Below are positions 21,301-33,300 of a DNA stretch of 64,000 nt, one piece after another; the stretch's first letter is position 1, and every line of letters starts with the position of its first letter. A program made the position numbers and the translations under genes. The stretch comes from Acidobacteriota bacterium (GTDB lineage Bacteria > Acidobacteriota > Polarisedimenticolia > Gp22-AA2): positions 1-64,000 of the forward strand of contig QHXX01000019.1 in NCBI GenBank assembly GCA_003223135.1, given 5' to 3'. The notes under the pieces were generated by a model, which saw only the letters and a program-made list of their open reading frames with translations, was not told the origin of the DNA and ran no database searches.

Positions 21301-24300
21301 CACGCCGAAGGTGTTCTCCCCGACCGCCAGGGGCAGCTGGGTGTCGAACCCGCCGGTCGCCTGGACCTCGACCGCCTCGCCGTCGACGAGCACCTGGTTG
21401 CCCGGCTCCGTGCGGCCGCGCACGCGGATCTTGATCGTCGGGTAGCGCGGCCCGTCCTTCGACGGCGTCGGCTGCATCAGCTTGATCACGTCCTCGCGCC
21501 GGCCGATCTCGAGCTTCACGTCCGTGGTCGGCTCGAGGATGGTGATGGTCGGCAGGGTCACGGTGGTCGCGGCCACGCCGCCGTCCTCGGTCTTGATGCC
21601 GACGTACACGCGGCCGTTGTCCTTGATCGGATCGACGACCGTGCGGAACGAGCCGTCGTCGTCCGCCGGGATCGTCTTGCCGTTCACCACGACCTGGCGC
21701 TCGCCGCTAGTCGAGGTCTCGGCGTAGGTCCGGGCGAGCTCGGTGTCCTCGAGGAGTGCCTTGATCTCGACGCGCCGGTTGCGCGCGCGGCCGGCGGAAG
21801 TGGTGTTCGGCTCGATGGGGCTCGCCGAGCCGCGGCCCTCGCTGGTCAGGCGCTCGCCGTCGATGCCGGCGGCCACGAGATAGGCCTTCACCGCGTCGGC
21901 GCGCATCAGCGACAGTCTGCTGTTCCACTCCGCGGCGCCCGTGTTGTCGGTGTGGCCGCGGACGACGACCTTCTCGTCCGGGTACTTCTTCAGCGTGTCG
22001 GCCACCTCCTTCAAGGTGGCCATGGCGCTCTGATTCAGGACGGCGGTATTGGTCTCGAACGAGGCGCCGGTCAGCTCGAACGAGATGGCGTTGGTCCGGT
22101 TCACCCCGAAGATGCGCAGCGGGCTCTTGGAGAGCGATCCGTCCGTGAACTCGATGGTGAGCTGGTACTGGTAGATCGCCCCGCCCTTGACCAGGTTGCC
22201 GGCCGCGTCCTTGCCGTCCCAGACGATCTGGGTCGTCTTCTGGTCGGTGCCGCGGAAGCCGCGGATGCGGCGCATCTGCGCGTCGAAGACCTCGAACACC
22301 CATTCCTTCAAGAAGCGGTCGTGCGGATACGAGACGCGGAAGACCGCGGGCTTGTCGAGACGGCCGTTGACGATCCGGAGATTGCGCTCCAGGCTCATGA
22401 CGTCCATCTTGACGCGCGTCTTCGGCAGGCGAGCCGCAACACCGTTCACCACGGCCGTCATGTCGTCGAGGTTGCCGAGGACCTCGGCCTGGGCCTCGAC
22501 CTTCTCCTCGGTCACGGCGATGCCGTACGTGCCGGGCCGTCCCTGCTTGATCACCAGAGGCGGCTTCAATCGCGCCCCGAAGTTCACCTTGGCCAAAAGG
22601 CCCGGCGTCAGGGTGACCGTCTGGGCTTCCGGAAGGGTCAGGCCGTCGTTCGGCGGCAGGGTGTGGGTGTTGATCTTGACCAGCCGGTTGCCCGGGCGGA
22701 CGGCCGCGATGTGGTACATGCCATTGCCGTCGGTGACGGCGTAGACGCCGTCCTCCATCGCCACCATGACGCCGCCGACGCCGTTCTCGCCCATCCCCTG
22801 CACACCGTTGCCGTCCTTGTCGTCGAACACCTTGCCGACGATCGTGCCGAGGTCGAACTCGGGGTCCTCGAGGAGGGCCACGGTGTTGTCGGCGAGGGCC
22901 GAGAGCGGCTGCGCGACCGCGTCCTGCGCCCGGACCCGGGTGACGAGATCGCCCAGGAGCGCGCCGGTGTTGACCAGAGCGCGGTAGGTCAGCGTGACCG
23001 TCTGGCCCGGGTTGACGGCACCGACCGGGATGAGCCGCGGTATCGCCAGGGCCGGATCCGGCTGGACGGCGCAGGCCGGCGCGCACAGTGACAGTGTGCC
23101 GGAGAGCATCTGCACGCCGACCGGCAGGAGATCGGTCAGGTCGACGTTGGTGACGGCCAGGGCGGTCGGATTGGTGACGGTGATGGTGTACAGGACGAAA
23201 TCGCCGCGCCGCGCCGCCGGTGTGTCCGACGACACCGCGACCCGCAGGACGTCACCCAGGAACACGGGCGCCGTCAGGGTCGGATCGTCGTCGGCCGGGT
23301 CGGCCGGATTGTTCCCGGTCTCGAGGGCGTCGGCGCGGCCGGGGTCGTCGGAAATGGCGCTGAGCGGACCGGCGGCGGTGAGGCTGCCCTGGTTGCTGAT
23401 CACCGTGCCGCCCGGTGTCGTCCCGTCCACGCTGACGTGGTAGATCAGCGTCACGGTGGTCATGGACGGGATGTTGCCGACGTTCCAGACAAGGTTCGGA
23501 GCGCCCGAGTCGTCGGCGCCGGGGCCGGCGATCGACGCGGCCACGTAGGTCGTGCCCGCCGGAACGGGGTCGCTCACCACGACGCCGCTGGCCGCGCCGA
23601 AGCCGCTGTTCGTGATGGTCATGGTGTAGACCAGCGTGTCGCCCGGGTTCAGGCTGCCGCCGCTCAGGTCGGCCACGGTTTCGTGGAACGCGATCACGGG
23701 ACCCGAGGAGGCGACCACCATGTTCGTCGCGTCGTTCGGAGCGGCGGTGCCCGGGTCGTCCGACACGAGGCTGATGCCGCCGTTGGCCGTCACCTGCGCC
23801 TGGTTGCCGATGACCGCGCCGCCGGCGAGCGGCGTATTGAGCAGGACGCGGAAGGTGACGACCACGTCGCTGTCGGCGCCCCCCGCTCCGCTGAGAGTGC
23901 CGATGGTGACCGAGAGCGGATTCCCCTCGACGGTGACGTCCGCCGGATCGTCCGAGCTGAGGCTGCCGGGGACGAGCGTCGTGTTCGCCGGGATCGCGTC
24001 GGTCAGGACGACGCCCGTGGCATCGTCGTTGCCGGAGTTGGTCACGGTGACCGCGTAGGTGACCGTCTCGTTCTCGAACAAGGGCGCGCCGTTGTCGTCC
24101 ACGGCCGTCTTGCTCGCTCTCAGGACCGGCGCGGAGGAGACCGTGCGCGCCGTGGCGTCGTTCGGCGCCGGCGTCGACGGATCGTCCGTGATGATGCCGA
24201 TGCCGCCGTTGGCGGTGATGGTCGCCTGGTTGCCGATGACCGTCCCGTTCGCCAGGGGGTCGGCGACCTGCACGCGGAAAGAGACGACCACGTCGTTGTC

Positions 24301-27300
24301 GGCGCCGCCCGCGCCGTTGAGGTTCCCGATGGCCACGGTCAGGGGGTTCCCCGGCGACAGGACGTCCGAGGGGTCGTCCGAGGTCAGGCTTCCCGGGACC
24401 AGCGTCGTGTTCGCCGGGATGGCGTCCGAGAGCAAAACACCGGAGGCGTCGCCGTTCCCTGAATTCGTGACGGTGATCGTATAGCGGACGACGTCGCCGG
24501 GTTGCAGGGCGCCGCCGTTGAGGTCGGTGAACGTCTTGGTGGCCGACAGGCTGACCGTCGACGTGACCGTGTTGCTCGTGGCCAGACCGGCGATGAGCGG
24601 CGTCTCGTTCGAGTCAATGCTGTAGGTCGTGTTGGTGATCAGGATGCCATTGGGGAGCGGGCTGTTCACCCTCACGACGAGCTGCACCGAGCCGGAGGCG
24701 CTGGCGGCCAGCGCGCCGATGTTCCAGGTCACGACCCCCGCGGCGAGCGTTCCGCCCGCCGTGGCCGAGACGAAAGTGGTGTTCGCCGGCAGCGTGTCCC
24801 TCACGACGACGCCCGTGGCGTCGGCCGTGCCGGTGTTGACGTACGACAGCGTGTAGGTGATGTTCGATCCGGCGTTGACCGGATCGGGCGCGCCGGTCTT
24901 GCTGACGCTGATGACCGGGGACGAGTTCACCGTCGTGGTCACCGCCACCCCGCCGGTCGGCGCCGTCTCGTTCGAGTCGATGGCGTAAGCCCCGTTGGTG
25001 ATCACCGTGCCGTTGGCCAGCGGCGTCACCACCTGCACGACGAGCTGCACGCTCCCCGAGGCGCTGGCCGGCAGGTTGCCGAGGTTCCAGGTCACGATGC
25101 CCGCCGCGAACGAGCCGCCGCCGGTGGCCGAGACGAACGTGGTGTTCGTCGGAACGGTGTCGGTGATCGCAACACCGGTCGCGTCCGCCATGCCGGTGTT
25201 CGAGTAGGAGATCGTGTAGGTGATGGCGCTGCCGGCGTTCACCGGGTCGGGCGCGTCGGTCTTGGAGATGTTCAGCACGGGCGCCGAGCTCACGGTCGTG
25301 GTGACCGCGGCGCCGGCGGTCGGCGCGGTCTCATTCGAGTCGATTTGGTACGAGCCGTTGGTGATGACCGTGCCGTTCGCCAGCGGGCTGTTCACCCTCA
25401 CGACCAGCTGCGCCGTCGAGGAGGCTCCGGTATTGAGCGCCCCGATGTTCCAGGTCACGACACCGCCGGAGAGCGAACCGCCGCCGGTCGCCGACACGAA
25501 CGTGGTGTTCGCGGGGACGGCCTCCGAGACCACGACGCCGGTGGCGTTCTCGTTCCCGGTGTTCGACCACGACAGCGTGTAGGTGATGTTGTTGCCGGCC
25601 GTCACCGGGTCCGGGGCGTCGGTCTTGGAGATGTTCAGCACCGGGCTCGAGGTCACGGTCGTGGTGGCGTCAGGCCCCGTCTGCGGCAGGATCTCGTTGC
25701 TATCGATGGTCCAGCCGGTGTTGGTGATCACCGTGCCGTTGGCCAGCGGACTGTTGACGCGCACGACGAGCTGGACCGATCCCGAGCCGCCGGCGCTCAC
25801 CGCGCCGATGTTCCAGGTCACGACCCCCGCGGCCAGCGTCCCGCCCGCCGTGGCCGAGACGAAAACCGTGTTCGCCGGCAGCGGGTCGCTCAGAACCACT
25901 CCCGTCGCGTTGCTGGTCCCGGTGTTCTGGTACCCCAGCGTGTAGGTGATGTTGCTCCCGGCAGCGACCGGATCCGGCGCGTCCGTCTTGGTCAGGGTGA
26001 ACCGCGTGTTGGACAGCACCGTCGTGGTTGCGGCCGCGCCGCCGACCGGGGCGGTCTCGTTGCAGTCGATGCTGTAGGTGCCGTTGGTGATGACCGAGCC
26101 ATTGGCGACCGGCGTGTTGATCGACACCACCAGCTGGACGGAGCCCGAGGCGCCGGAGGCCACGGTCCCCAGGTTCCAGGTCACCACCCCCGCCGCCAGC
26201 GTCCCGCCGCCCGTGGCGCTGACGAACGTCGTCCCTGCCGGCAGCGCATCGGAAATCACGACCCCCGTGCCGTCGGCGTTGCCGGCGTTGGAGTACGACA
26301 GTGTGTAGGTGATGTTGTCCGTGCCGGCCACCGCCGGGTCGGGCGCGTCGGTCTTGGAAATGTTCAGGATCGGATCCGAGGTGACCGTGGTGGTGATCAC
26401 AGCACCCGCCACCGGTGCCGTCTGGTTGCAGTCGATCGAGTACGACCCGTTGGTGATCAGCGTGCCGTTGGGGAGCGGGCTTTGGACCTGGACGGTCATC
26501 TGCACCGTCCCGGACGCGCCGGCCCCCAGCCCACCAATGTTCCAGGTCACGACACCGGCCGCCAGCGTGCCTCCCGCCGTCGCCGACACGAAGGTCACGT
26601 TGGCCGGCACGGTGTCCGTGATCACGACGCCCGTGGCGTCCTCGTTGCCGCTGTTCGAGTACGACAGGGTGTAGGTGACGTTGTTCCCCGCCGCCACCGG
26701 ATCCGGCGCGTCGGTCTTCGAGAGGCCCAGGTCGGGGGCCGAGGTGACCGTGGTGGTGATCGCCGCCCCGGAGACCGGCGCGGTCTCGTTGCTGTCGATG
26801 GCGTAGGTCGAATTGGTGATCACCGTGCCATTCGCGAGCGGGCTGTCGGCGCGCACGACCAGCTGCACCGAGCCGGCCGATCCGGCGGACACGATGCCGA
26901 GGTTCCAGGTCACGACTCCCGCCGCGAGCGTGCCGCCTGCGGTCGTCGACACGAACGTGGTGTTCGCCGGGATCGTGTCGGTGATCACCACCCCGGTCGC
27001 GTTGGCGTTGCCGGTGTCGGAATAGGAGAGCGTGTAGGTGATGTTGCTCCCGGCGCTCACCGGGTCCGGCGCGTCCCCCTTGGAGATGGCCAGGACGGGG
27101 CTCGATGTCACGGTCGTGGTGATCGCCGCTCCGGCCGTCGGGGCGGTCTCGGTACTGTCGATGCTGTACGTCGGGTTGGTGATGACCGTGCCGTTCGCCA
27201 GGGGGCTGGTCACCTGCACCACAAGCTGGACCGACGAGGACGAACCCGCGTTCAGCGACCCGATGTTCCAGGTGACCACCCCCGCCGCCAGCGTCCCTCC

Positions 27301-30300
27301 GCCTGTTGCCGAGACGAACGTCGTGTTCGCCGGGACGGTGTCGGTGATGACGACGCCGCTGGCGTTGGCGTTGCCGGTGTTCGAGTACGACAGCGTGTAG
27401 GTGATGTCGCTCCCCGCGCTCACCGGATCGGGGGCGTCCGCCTTCGCGATCGCCAGGACCGGCGCCGATGAGACGGTGGTCGGAGCCATTCCTCCCGCCA
27501 CCGGCGCCGTCTCGTTCGAATCGATGCCGTACGTGGCGTTGCTGATGACCGTGCCGTTGGCCAGCGGGCTCGCCACCTGCACCACCAGCTGCACCGACGA
27601 GGATGACCCGGAGTTCAAAGCACCGATGTTCCAGGTGACCACGCCTGCCGCCAGCGTCCCGCCCCCGGTCGCCGACACGAACGTCGTGTTCGCCGGGATC
27701 GTGTCGGTGATCACGATACCGCTGGCGTTGGCGTTGCCGGTGTTCGAGTATGACAGTGTGTAGGTGATGTTGCTTCCGGCGTTCACCGGATCGGGGGCGT
27801 CCGACTTCGAAATCGACAGGACCGGGAGCGTCGACACCGTGGTCGTGATGGCCGCCCCCGCGATCGGCGCCGTCTCACTGCTGTCGATGCCGTAGGTCGA
27901 ATTCGTGATGAGGGTGCCGTTCGCCAGCGGGCTCGTCACCTGCACCACCAGCTGGACCGACGAGGACGACCCGGCGTTGAGCGCCCCGATGTTCCAGGTG
28001 ACCACCCCCGCCGCCAGCGTCCCGCCCCCGGTCGCCGACACGAACGTCGTGTTCGCCGGGATCGTGTCGGTGATCACGACGCCGCTGGCGTTGGCGTTGC
28101 CGGTGTTCGAATACGACAGCGTGTAGGTGATGTTGTTGCCGGCGATGACCGGGTCGGGAGCGTCCGTCTTCACGATCGCCAGGACCGGCGCCGACGACAC
28201 CGTGGTCGTGATGAGAGCACCCGCCGCCGGCGCCGTCTCGTTGCTGTCGATGCCGTAGGTCGCGTTCGTGATGAGCGTGCCGTTCGCCAGCGGGCTCGCC
28301 ACCTGCACCACCAGCTGGACCGACGAGGACGACCCGACGTTCAGCGCGCCGATGTTCCAGGTGACCACGCCCGCGGCCGGCGTCCCGCCCGCCGTCGCCG
28401 ACACGAACGTCGTGTTCGCCGGGATCGTGTCGCTGACGACCACGCCCGAGGCATTGGCCGTGCCGGTGTTCGAGAAAGACAGCGTGTAGGTGATGTTGTT
28501 GCCGGCCACGACCGGATCGGGGGCGTCGGTCTTCGAGATGGTCAGGGTGGGCGTCGCGGACACCGTCGTCGTCACCGCGGCCCCTGACACCGGCGCCGTC
28601 TCGTTGGAAGTGATCTGGTAGGTCGCGTTGGTGATGACCGTGCCGTTCGCCAGCGGGCTCGCCACCTGCACGACGAGCTGTACCGTCCCCGACGATCCGG
28701 CGTTCAGCGCCCCGAGGTTCCAGGTGACCACGCCGGCCGCCAGGGTGCCGCCCCCCGTCGCCGACACGAACGTCGTATTGGCCGGGATCGTGTCGGTGAT
28801 CGCCACGCCCGAGGCGTTCATGTTCCCCGCGTTTCCGTAGGACAGCGTGTAGGTGATGTTCGCGCCCGCAGCGACCGGATCCGGCGCATCGGTCTTCGAC
28901 AGGGTGAGCACGGGGGCGGAGGTGACCGTGGTCGTCGCGTTCGGCCCCGTCTGCGGCAACGACTCGTTGCTGTCGATGGTCCATCCCGTGTTGGTGATCA
29001 CGGTGCCGTTGGCCAGCGGGCTGTTCACCCGCACGACGAGCTGCACGGATCCGGAGGACCCGGCGTTCACGGCGCCGATGTTCCAGGTGACGATCCCGGC
29101 CGCCAGCGTTCCGCCCGCCGTCGCCGAGACGAAGGTGGTGTTGGCCGGCAGGCTGTCGCTGATGACGACGCCCGTGGCGTTGTTGGTCCCGACGTTCTGG
29201 TAGCCGATCGTGTAGGTGATATTGCTTCCCGCCCCCACCGGGTCGGGCGCGTCCACTTTGGTCAGGTTGAAGCGCGGATCCGAGAGGACCGTGGTCGTGA
29301 TGGCGGCGCCGCTCGTGGGCGCGGTCTCGTTGCAGTCGATGGCGTAGGTGGCGTTGGTGATCGTGGTGTCGTTGGCGAGCGGGGTGTTGATCGGCACGAC
29401 GAGCTGCACGGACCCGGAGCCCCCGGCGGCCAGCGCGCCAACGTTCCAGGTGACCACACCGGCCGCCAGGGTGCCGCCGGCCGTCGCCGACACGAAGCTG
29501 GTGTTGGCCGGCACGTTGTCGGTGATCACAACTCCGCTCGCGTTCGCCGTTCCGGTGTTCGAATACGACAGCGTGTAGGTGATGTTGTCGGTCCCCGCCA
29601 CCGCGGGATCCGGAGAGTCGGTCTTGGAGATGTTCAGGATCGGATCCGAGGTCACGGTGGTGGTGATCGAAGCCCCTGCGAGCGGCGCGGTCTCGTTGCT
29701 GTCGATGTTGTACGCGCCGTTCGTGATCAGGGTGCCGTTGGGGAGCGGGCTCCCGACCTGGACCACCAGTTGCACAGACCCCGAGCCCCCGGCGGCCAGC
29801 GCGCCGACGTTCCAGGTGACCACACCGGCGGCCAGCGTCCCCCCACCGGTCGCCGACACGAACGAGGTGTTCCCCGGCACGGTGTCGGTGATCACGACAC
29901 CCGTCGCGTTGGCGTTGCCGGAGTTCGAGAAGGAGATCGTGTAGGTGATGTTGTTCCCCGCCGGAACCGGGTCCGGCGCGTCGGTCTTGGAGATCGCCAG
30001 AACCGGCGACGACGTCACCGTCGTGGTGATCGCCGCCCCCGCCACCGGAGCGGTCTCGTTCGAATCGACGTTGTAGGCCGCGTTGGTGATCACCGTGCCG
30101 TTGGCCAGCGGGCTCGCCACCTGGACCGTCAGCGTTCGCGTCATGGTCGCCCCGGCGGCGAGGATTCCGACGTTCCAGGTCACCACACCGGCCGCGAGGG
30201 TCCCGCCGCCGGACGCCGACACGAAGCCGGTGTTCGCGGGCACCGTGTCGGTGACCACGACGCCGGTCGCGTTGGCGTTGCCGGTGTTGCTGAAGCTCAG

Positions 30301-33300
30301 CGTGTAGGCGATGTTGGCGCCTGCCGCCACGGGATCGGGGGCATCGGTCTTGGCGATGGTCAGGACGGGCGCCGAGGTCACCATCGTGGTGATAGGCAGC
30401 CCGGCCGTGGGGGCCGTCTCGTTGCTGTCGATACCGTACGTCGAATTGGTGATGACCGTGCCGTTCGCCAGCGGGCTGGCCGTCTGCACCACCAGCTGCA
30501 CGCTGCCCGACGTTCCGGCGCTCAGCGCCCCGATATTCCAGGTCACGATACCGGCGGCCAGCGTCCCGCCGCCGGTCGCCGAGACGAACGAGGTGTTCCC
30601 CGGCACGGTGTCGGTGATCACCACGCCCGTGGCGTTGGCGTTGCCGGTGTTCGAGTACGACAGCGTGTAGGTGATGTTGCTTCCCGCGTTGACCGGGTCG
30701 GGCGCGTCGGTCTTCGACAGGGTCAAGACCGGCGACGACGACACCGTCGTGGTGATGGCCGTGCCCGCCACCGGCGCCGTCTCGTTGCTGTCGATGCTGA
30801 ACGTGGCATTGGTGATCACACTGCCGTTCGCCAGGGGCGAGGCGACCTGAACGACCAGCTGCACCGAGCCCGAGCCGCCCGCCGCGAGGGCCCCGATGTT
30901 CCAGGTCACGACACCGGCGGCGAGCGTTCCACCGCCCGTCGCCGACACGAACGAGGTGTTCGCCGGGATGGTATCGGCGATCACGACCCCCGTCGCATTG
31001 GCGTTGCCGGTGTTCGAGTACGACAGCGTGTAGGTGATGTTGCTCCCGGCGTTCACCGGGTCGGGCGCGTCGGTCTTGGAGATCGTCAAGGCCGGGGAGG
31101 ATGAGACCGTCGTGGTGATGGCCGCGCCCGCCGCCGGGGTCGTCTCGTTGGAGTCGATGTTGAACGCGCCGTTGGTGATGACCGTGCCGTTCGCCAGCGG
31201 CGAGGTGACCTGCACGACGAGCTGCACCGAGCCGGACCCGCCGACCGCCAGGGCGCCGATGTTCCAGGTGACCACGCCGGCCGCCAGCGTGCCGCCGCCC
31301 GTCGCCGACACGAACGACGTGTTCGCGGGAATCGTGTCGGTGATGACCACGCCGCTCGCCGCCGCCGTGCCGGTGTTCGAGTAGGACAGCGTGTAGGTGA
31401 TGTTGCTCCCCGCGTTCACCGGATCCGGGGCGTCCGTCTTGGAGATCGTCAGCACCGGCTTCACGACCGTCGTGTTGGCGGTGGAGTTGCCCGGCCCGCC
31501 GAGGTTGTTGCAGGTGTCGCCATACGTCGTGGTCACGACGTCGTCCTTGGCCACGGCCAGGACACCGACGGCCGGATTGGCCACCACGCCTTCGGAGGTG
31601 GCGAGCGCGCCGGAGAAGACGCCGGTGTTCACGCCGGTCTCGGTCAGAGTCACGGTCTCAGTCTCCCCGGTCGCGGGATTGTTCACCGTGACGGTGAACG
31701 TCTGCGCGGTCGCCGGGTTGGTGTTCCGGTCGGCGTCGGTGACGCTGATGGCGATCGCCTGGGTCGGCAGGATCGTCGCGGAGGCGCTGAGTGTGCCGGT
31801 GACGCAGGACGTGGTCACGTTCGTCGTGGCGGTCACGGTCGCGGTACCACCGCCGGCGGTGAAGCCGTCGTTGTAGGTGGTGGTCAGGGTGTCGCCGGCC
31901 TTGACATTGAAGGTGCCGTCGTTGTTCGTGCCGGCCGCGGCCCCGAACACCGTCGCCACCGTGGCGGTGAACACACCCGTGTTCACGCCCGTCTCGGTGT
32001 AGGTGCGCGTCTCGCTCTCCCCCGTGGCCGGGTTCAGCGTGGTCAGGGCCAGCGTCTGCACCGTCGCCGGGTTGGTGTTCAGGTTCCGGTCGGTGAGGGT
32101 CAGGGTGACGCTGTTACCGGGGCTGATGGGCGTCGTCGAAGTCAGCGTGCCCGAGAAGCCGGCCGCCACGGTCGCGTTGGCCGTGTTCGTGTTGACGGCT
32201 GCCGTCTGGGCGCTGGCGATCGAGGCCACGTTCGAGATGACCGTGCCGCCGGCGACCGCGTCGCCGATGGTGGCGTCGAAGGTCAGCGTCGTCGTCGCCC
32301 CGGCGCCGTTCAGGGGCCCGACGTTCCAGACCAGATTCGGATTGCCGGCGGCGTTGGCGCCCGTGCCGGTAATCGAGCCGGCGACGTACGTGCTGTTGGC
32401 CGGCACGGTGTCGTTCACGACGATGCCGGTGGCGTTCATGTTGCCGCTGTTGCGCACGACGATCGTGTAGCGCAGGGTGTCGCCCGTGGTCACGAGCCCG
32501 CCGTTCAGGTCGCTCACCGTCTTGGTCGAGATGGAGAAATTCGGCGACGCCGTGATGTTGGTCGTGGCCGTCGTGGTGTTGACCGCGGCCGTCTGGGTGC
32601 TCGCGATGGACGCCGTGTTGGTGATCGAGGTCGTCCCCGCCGGCACCGGATTGTTGACCAGGACCTGGTAGGTCAGGTTCACCGTCGCCCCGGACGCCAC
32701 GTTGCCGACGTTCCAGACCAGGTTCGGATTGCCGGCGGCGCTGGCGCCCGGGCCGGTGATCGATAAGGCGACGTACGTGGTGTTGGGCGGCACGGTGTCG
32801 TTGACCACGACGCCCGTCGCGCCGCTCGATCCGGTATTGATCACGCTGAGGGTGTAGGTCAGCGTCGAGCCCGGGGTGGCCGCGGCGAAGTTGACCGTCT
32901 TGGTGCTGGTCGCGAAGGAGACCGGCGACTGGACCGTGGTGGTCGTGGTCGCCTGGATCGGCGACCCCAGACCGGTCTCGACGCTCACCCCGGACGCCGT
33001 GTTGATGATGACGGTGCCGTTGATCACGCCGGCGCCGACCTGGACCACGAGGGTCCGGGTGACCGAGGCGCCCGAGGCCATCGCCCCCACGTTCCAGGTG
33101 ACCGTCCCTCCCCCGAGCGTGCCGCCGTTGCTGGCCGAGACGAACGTGGTGTTCCCCGGCACGGCGTCCGTCAGGACGACCCCCGTGAGGCCGACGCTGC
33201 CGTTGTTGGTGATCGTGATCGTGTAGGTGATGTTGGCCCCGGCGGCGACCGGGTCGGGCGCGTCGGTCTTGGTCACGGCCATGTTGGCGGTGTTGCCGAC

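Noticed and set aside
17701-23091. 1,796-aa plus-strand ORF opposite the giant and FecR genes
   Set aside because: Low-complexity D/R/H/G-rich translation typical of the antisense shadow of a high-GC gene; no recognisable domain; the opposite strand has clear domains.
24502-27471. 989-aa plus-strand ORF and many ~120-aa plus-strand ORFs (MMLLPALTGSGAS...) at ~363-bp spacing
   Set aside because: Periodic antisense reflections of the DUF11 array; the periodicity comes from the minus-strand repeat.
24562-31458. CRISPR array
   Set aside because: The repeat unit is ~363 bp and coding; no short repeat/spacer alternation was seen here or elsewhere.
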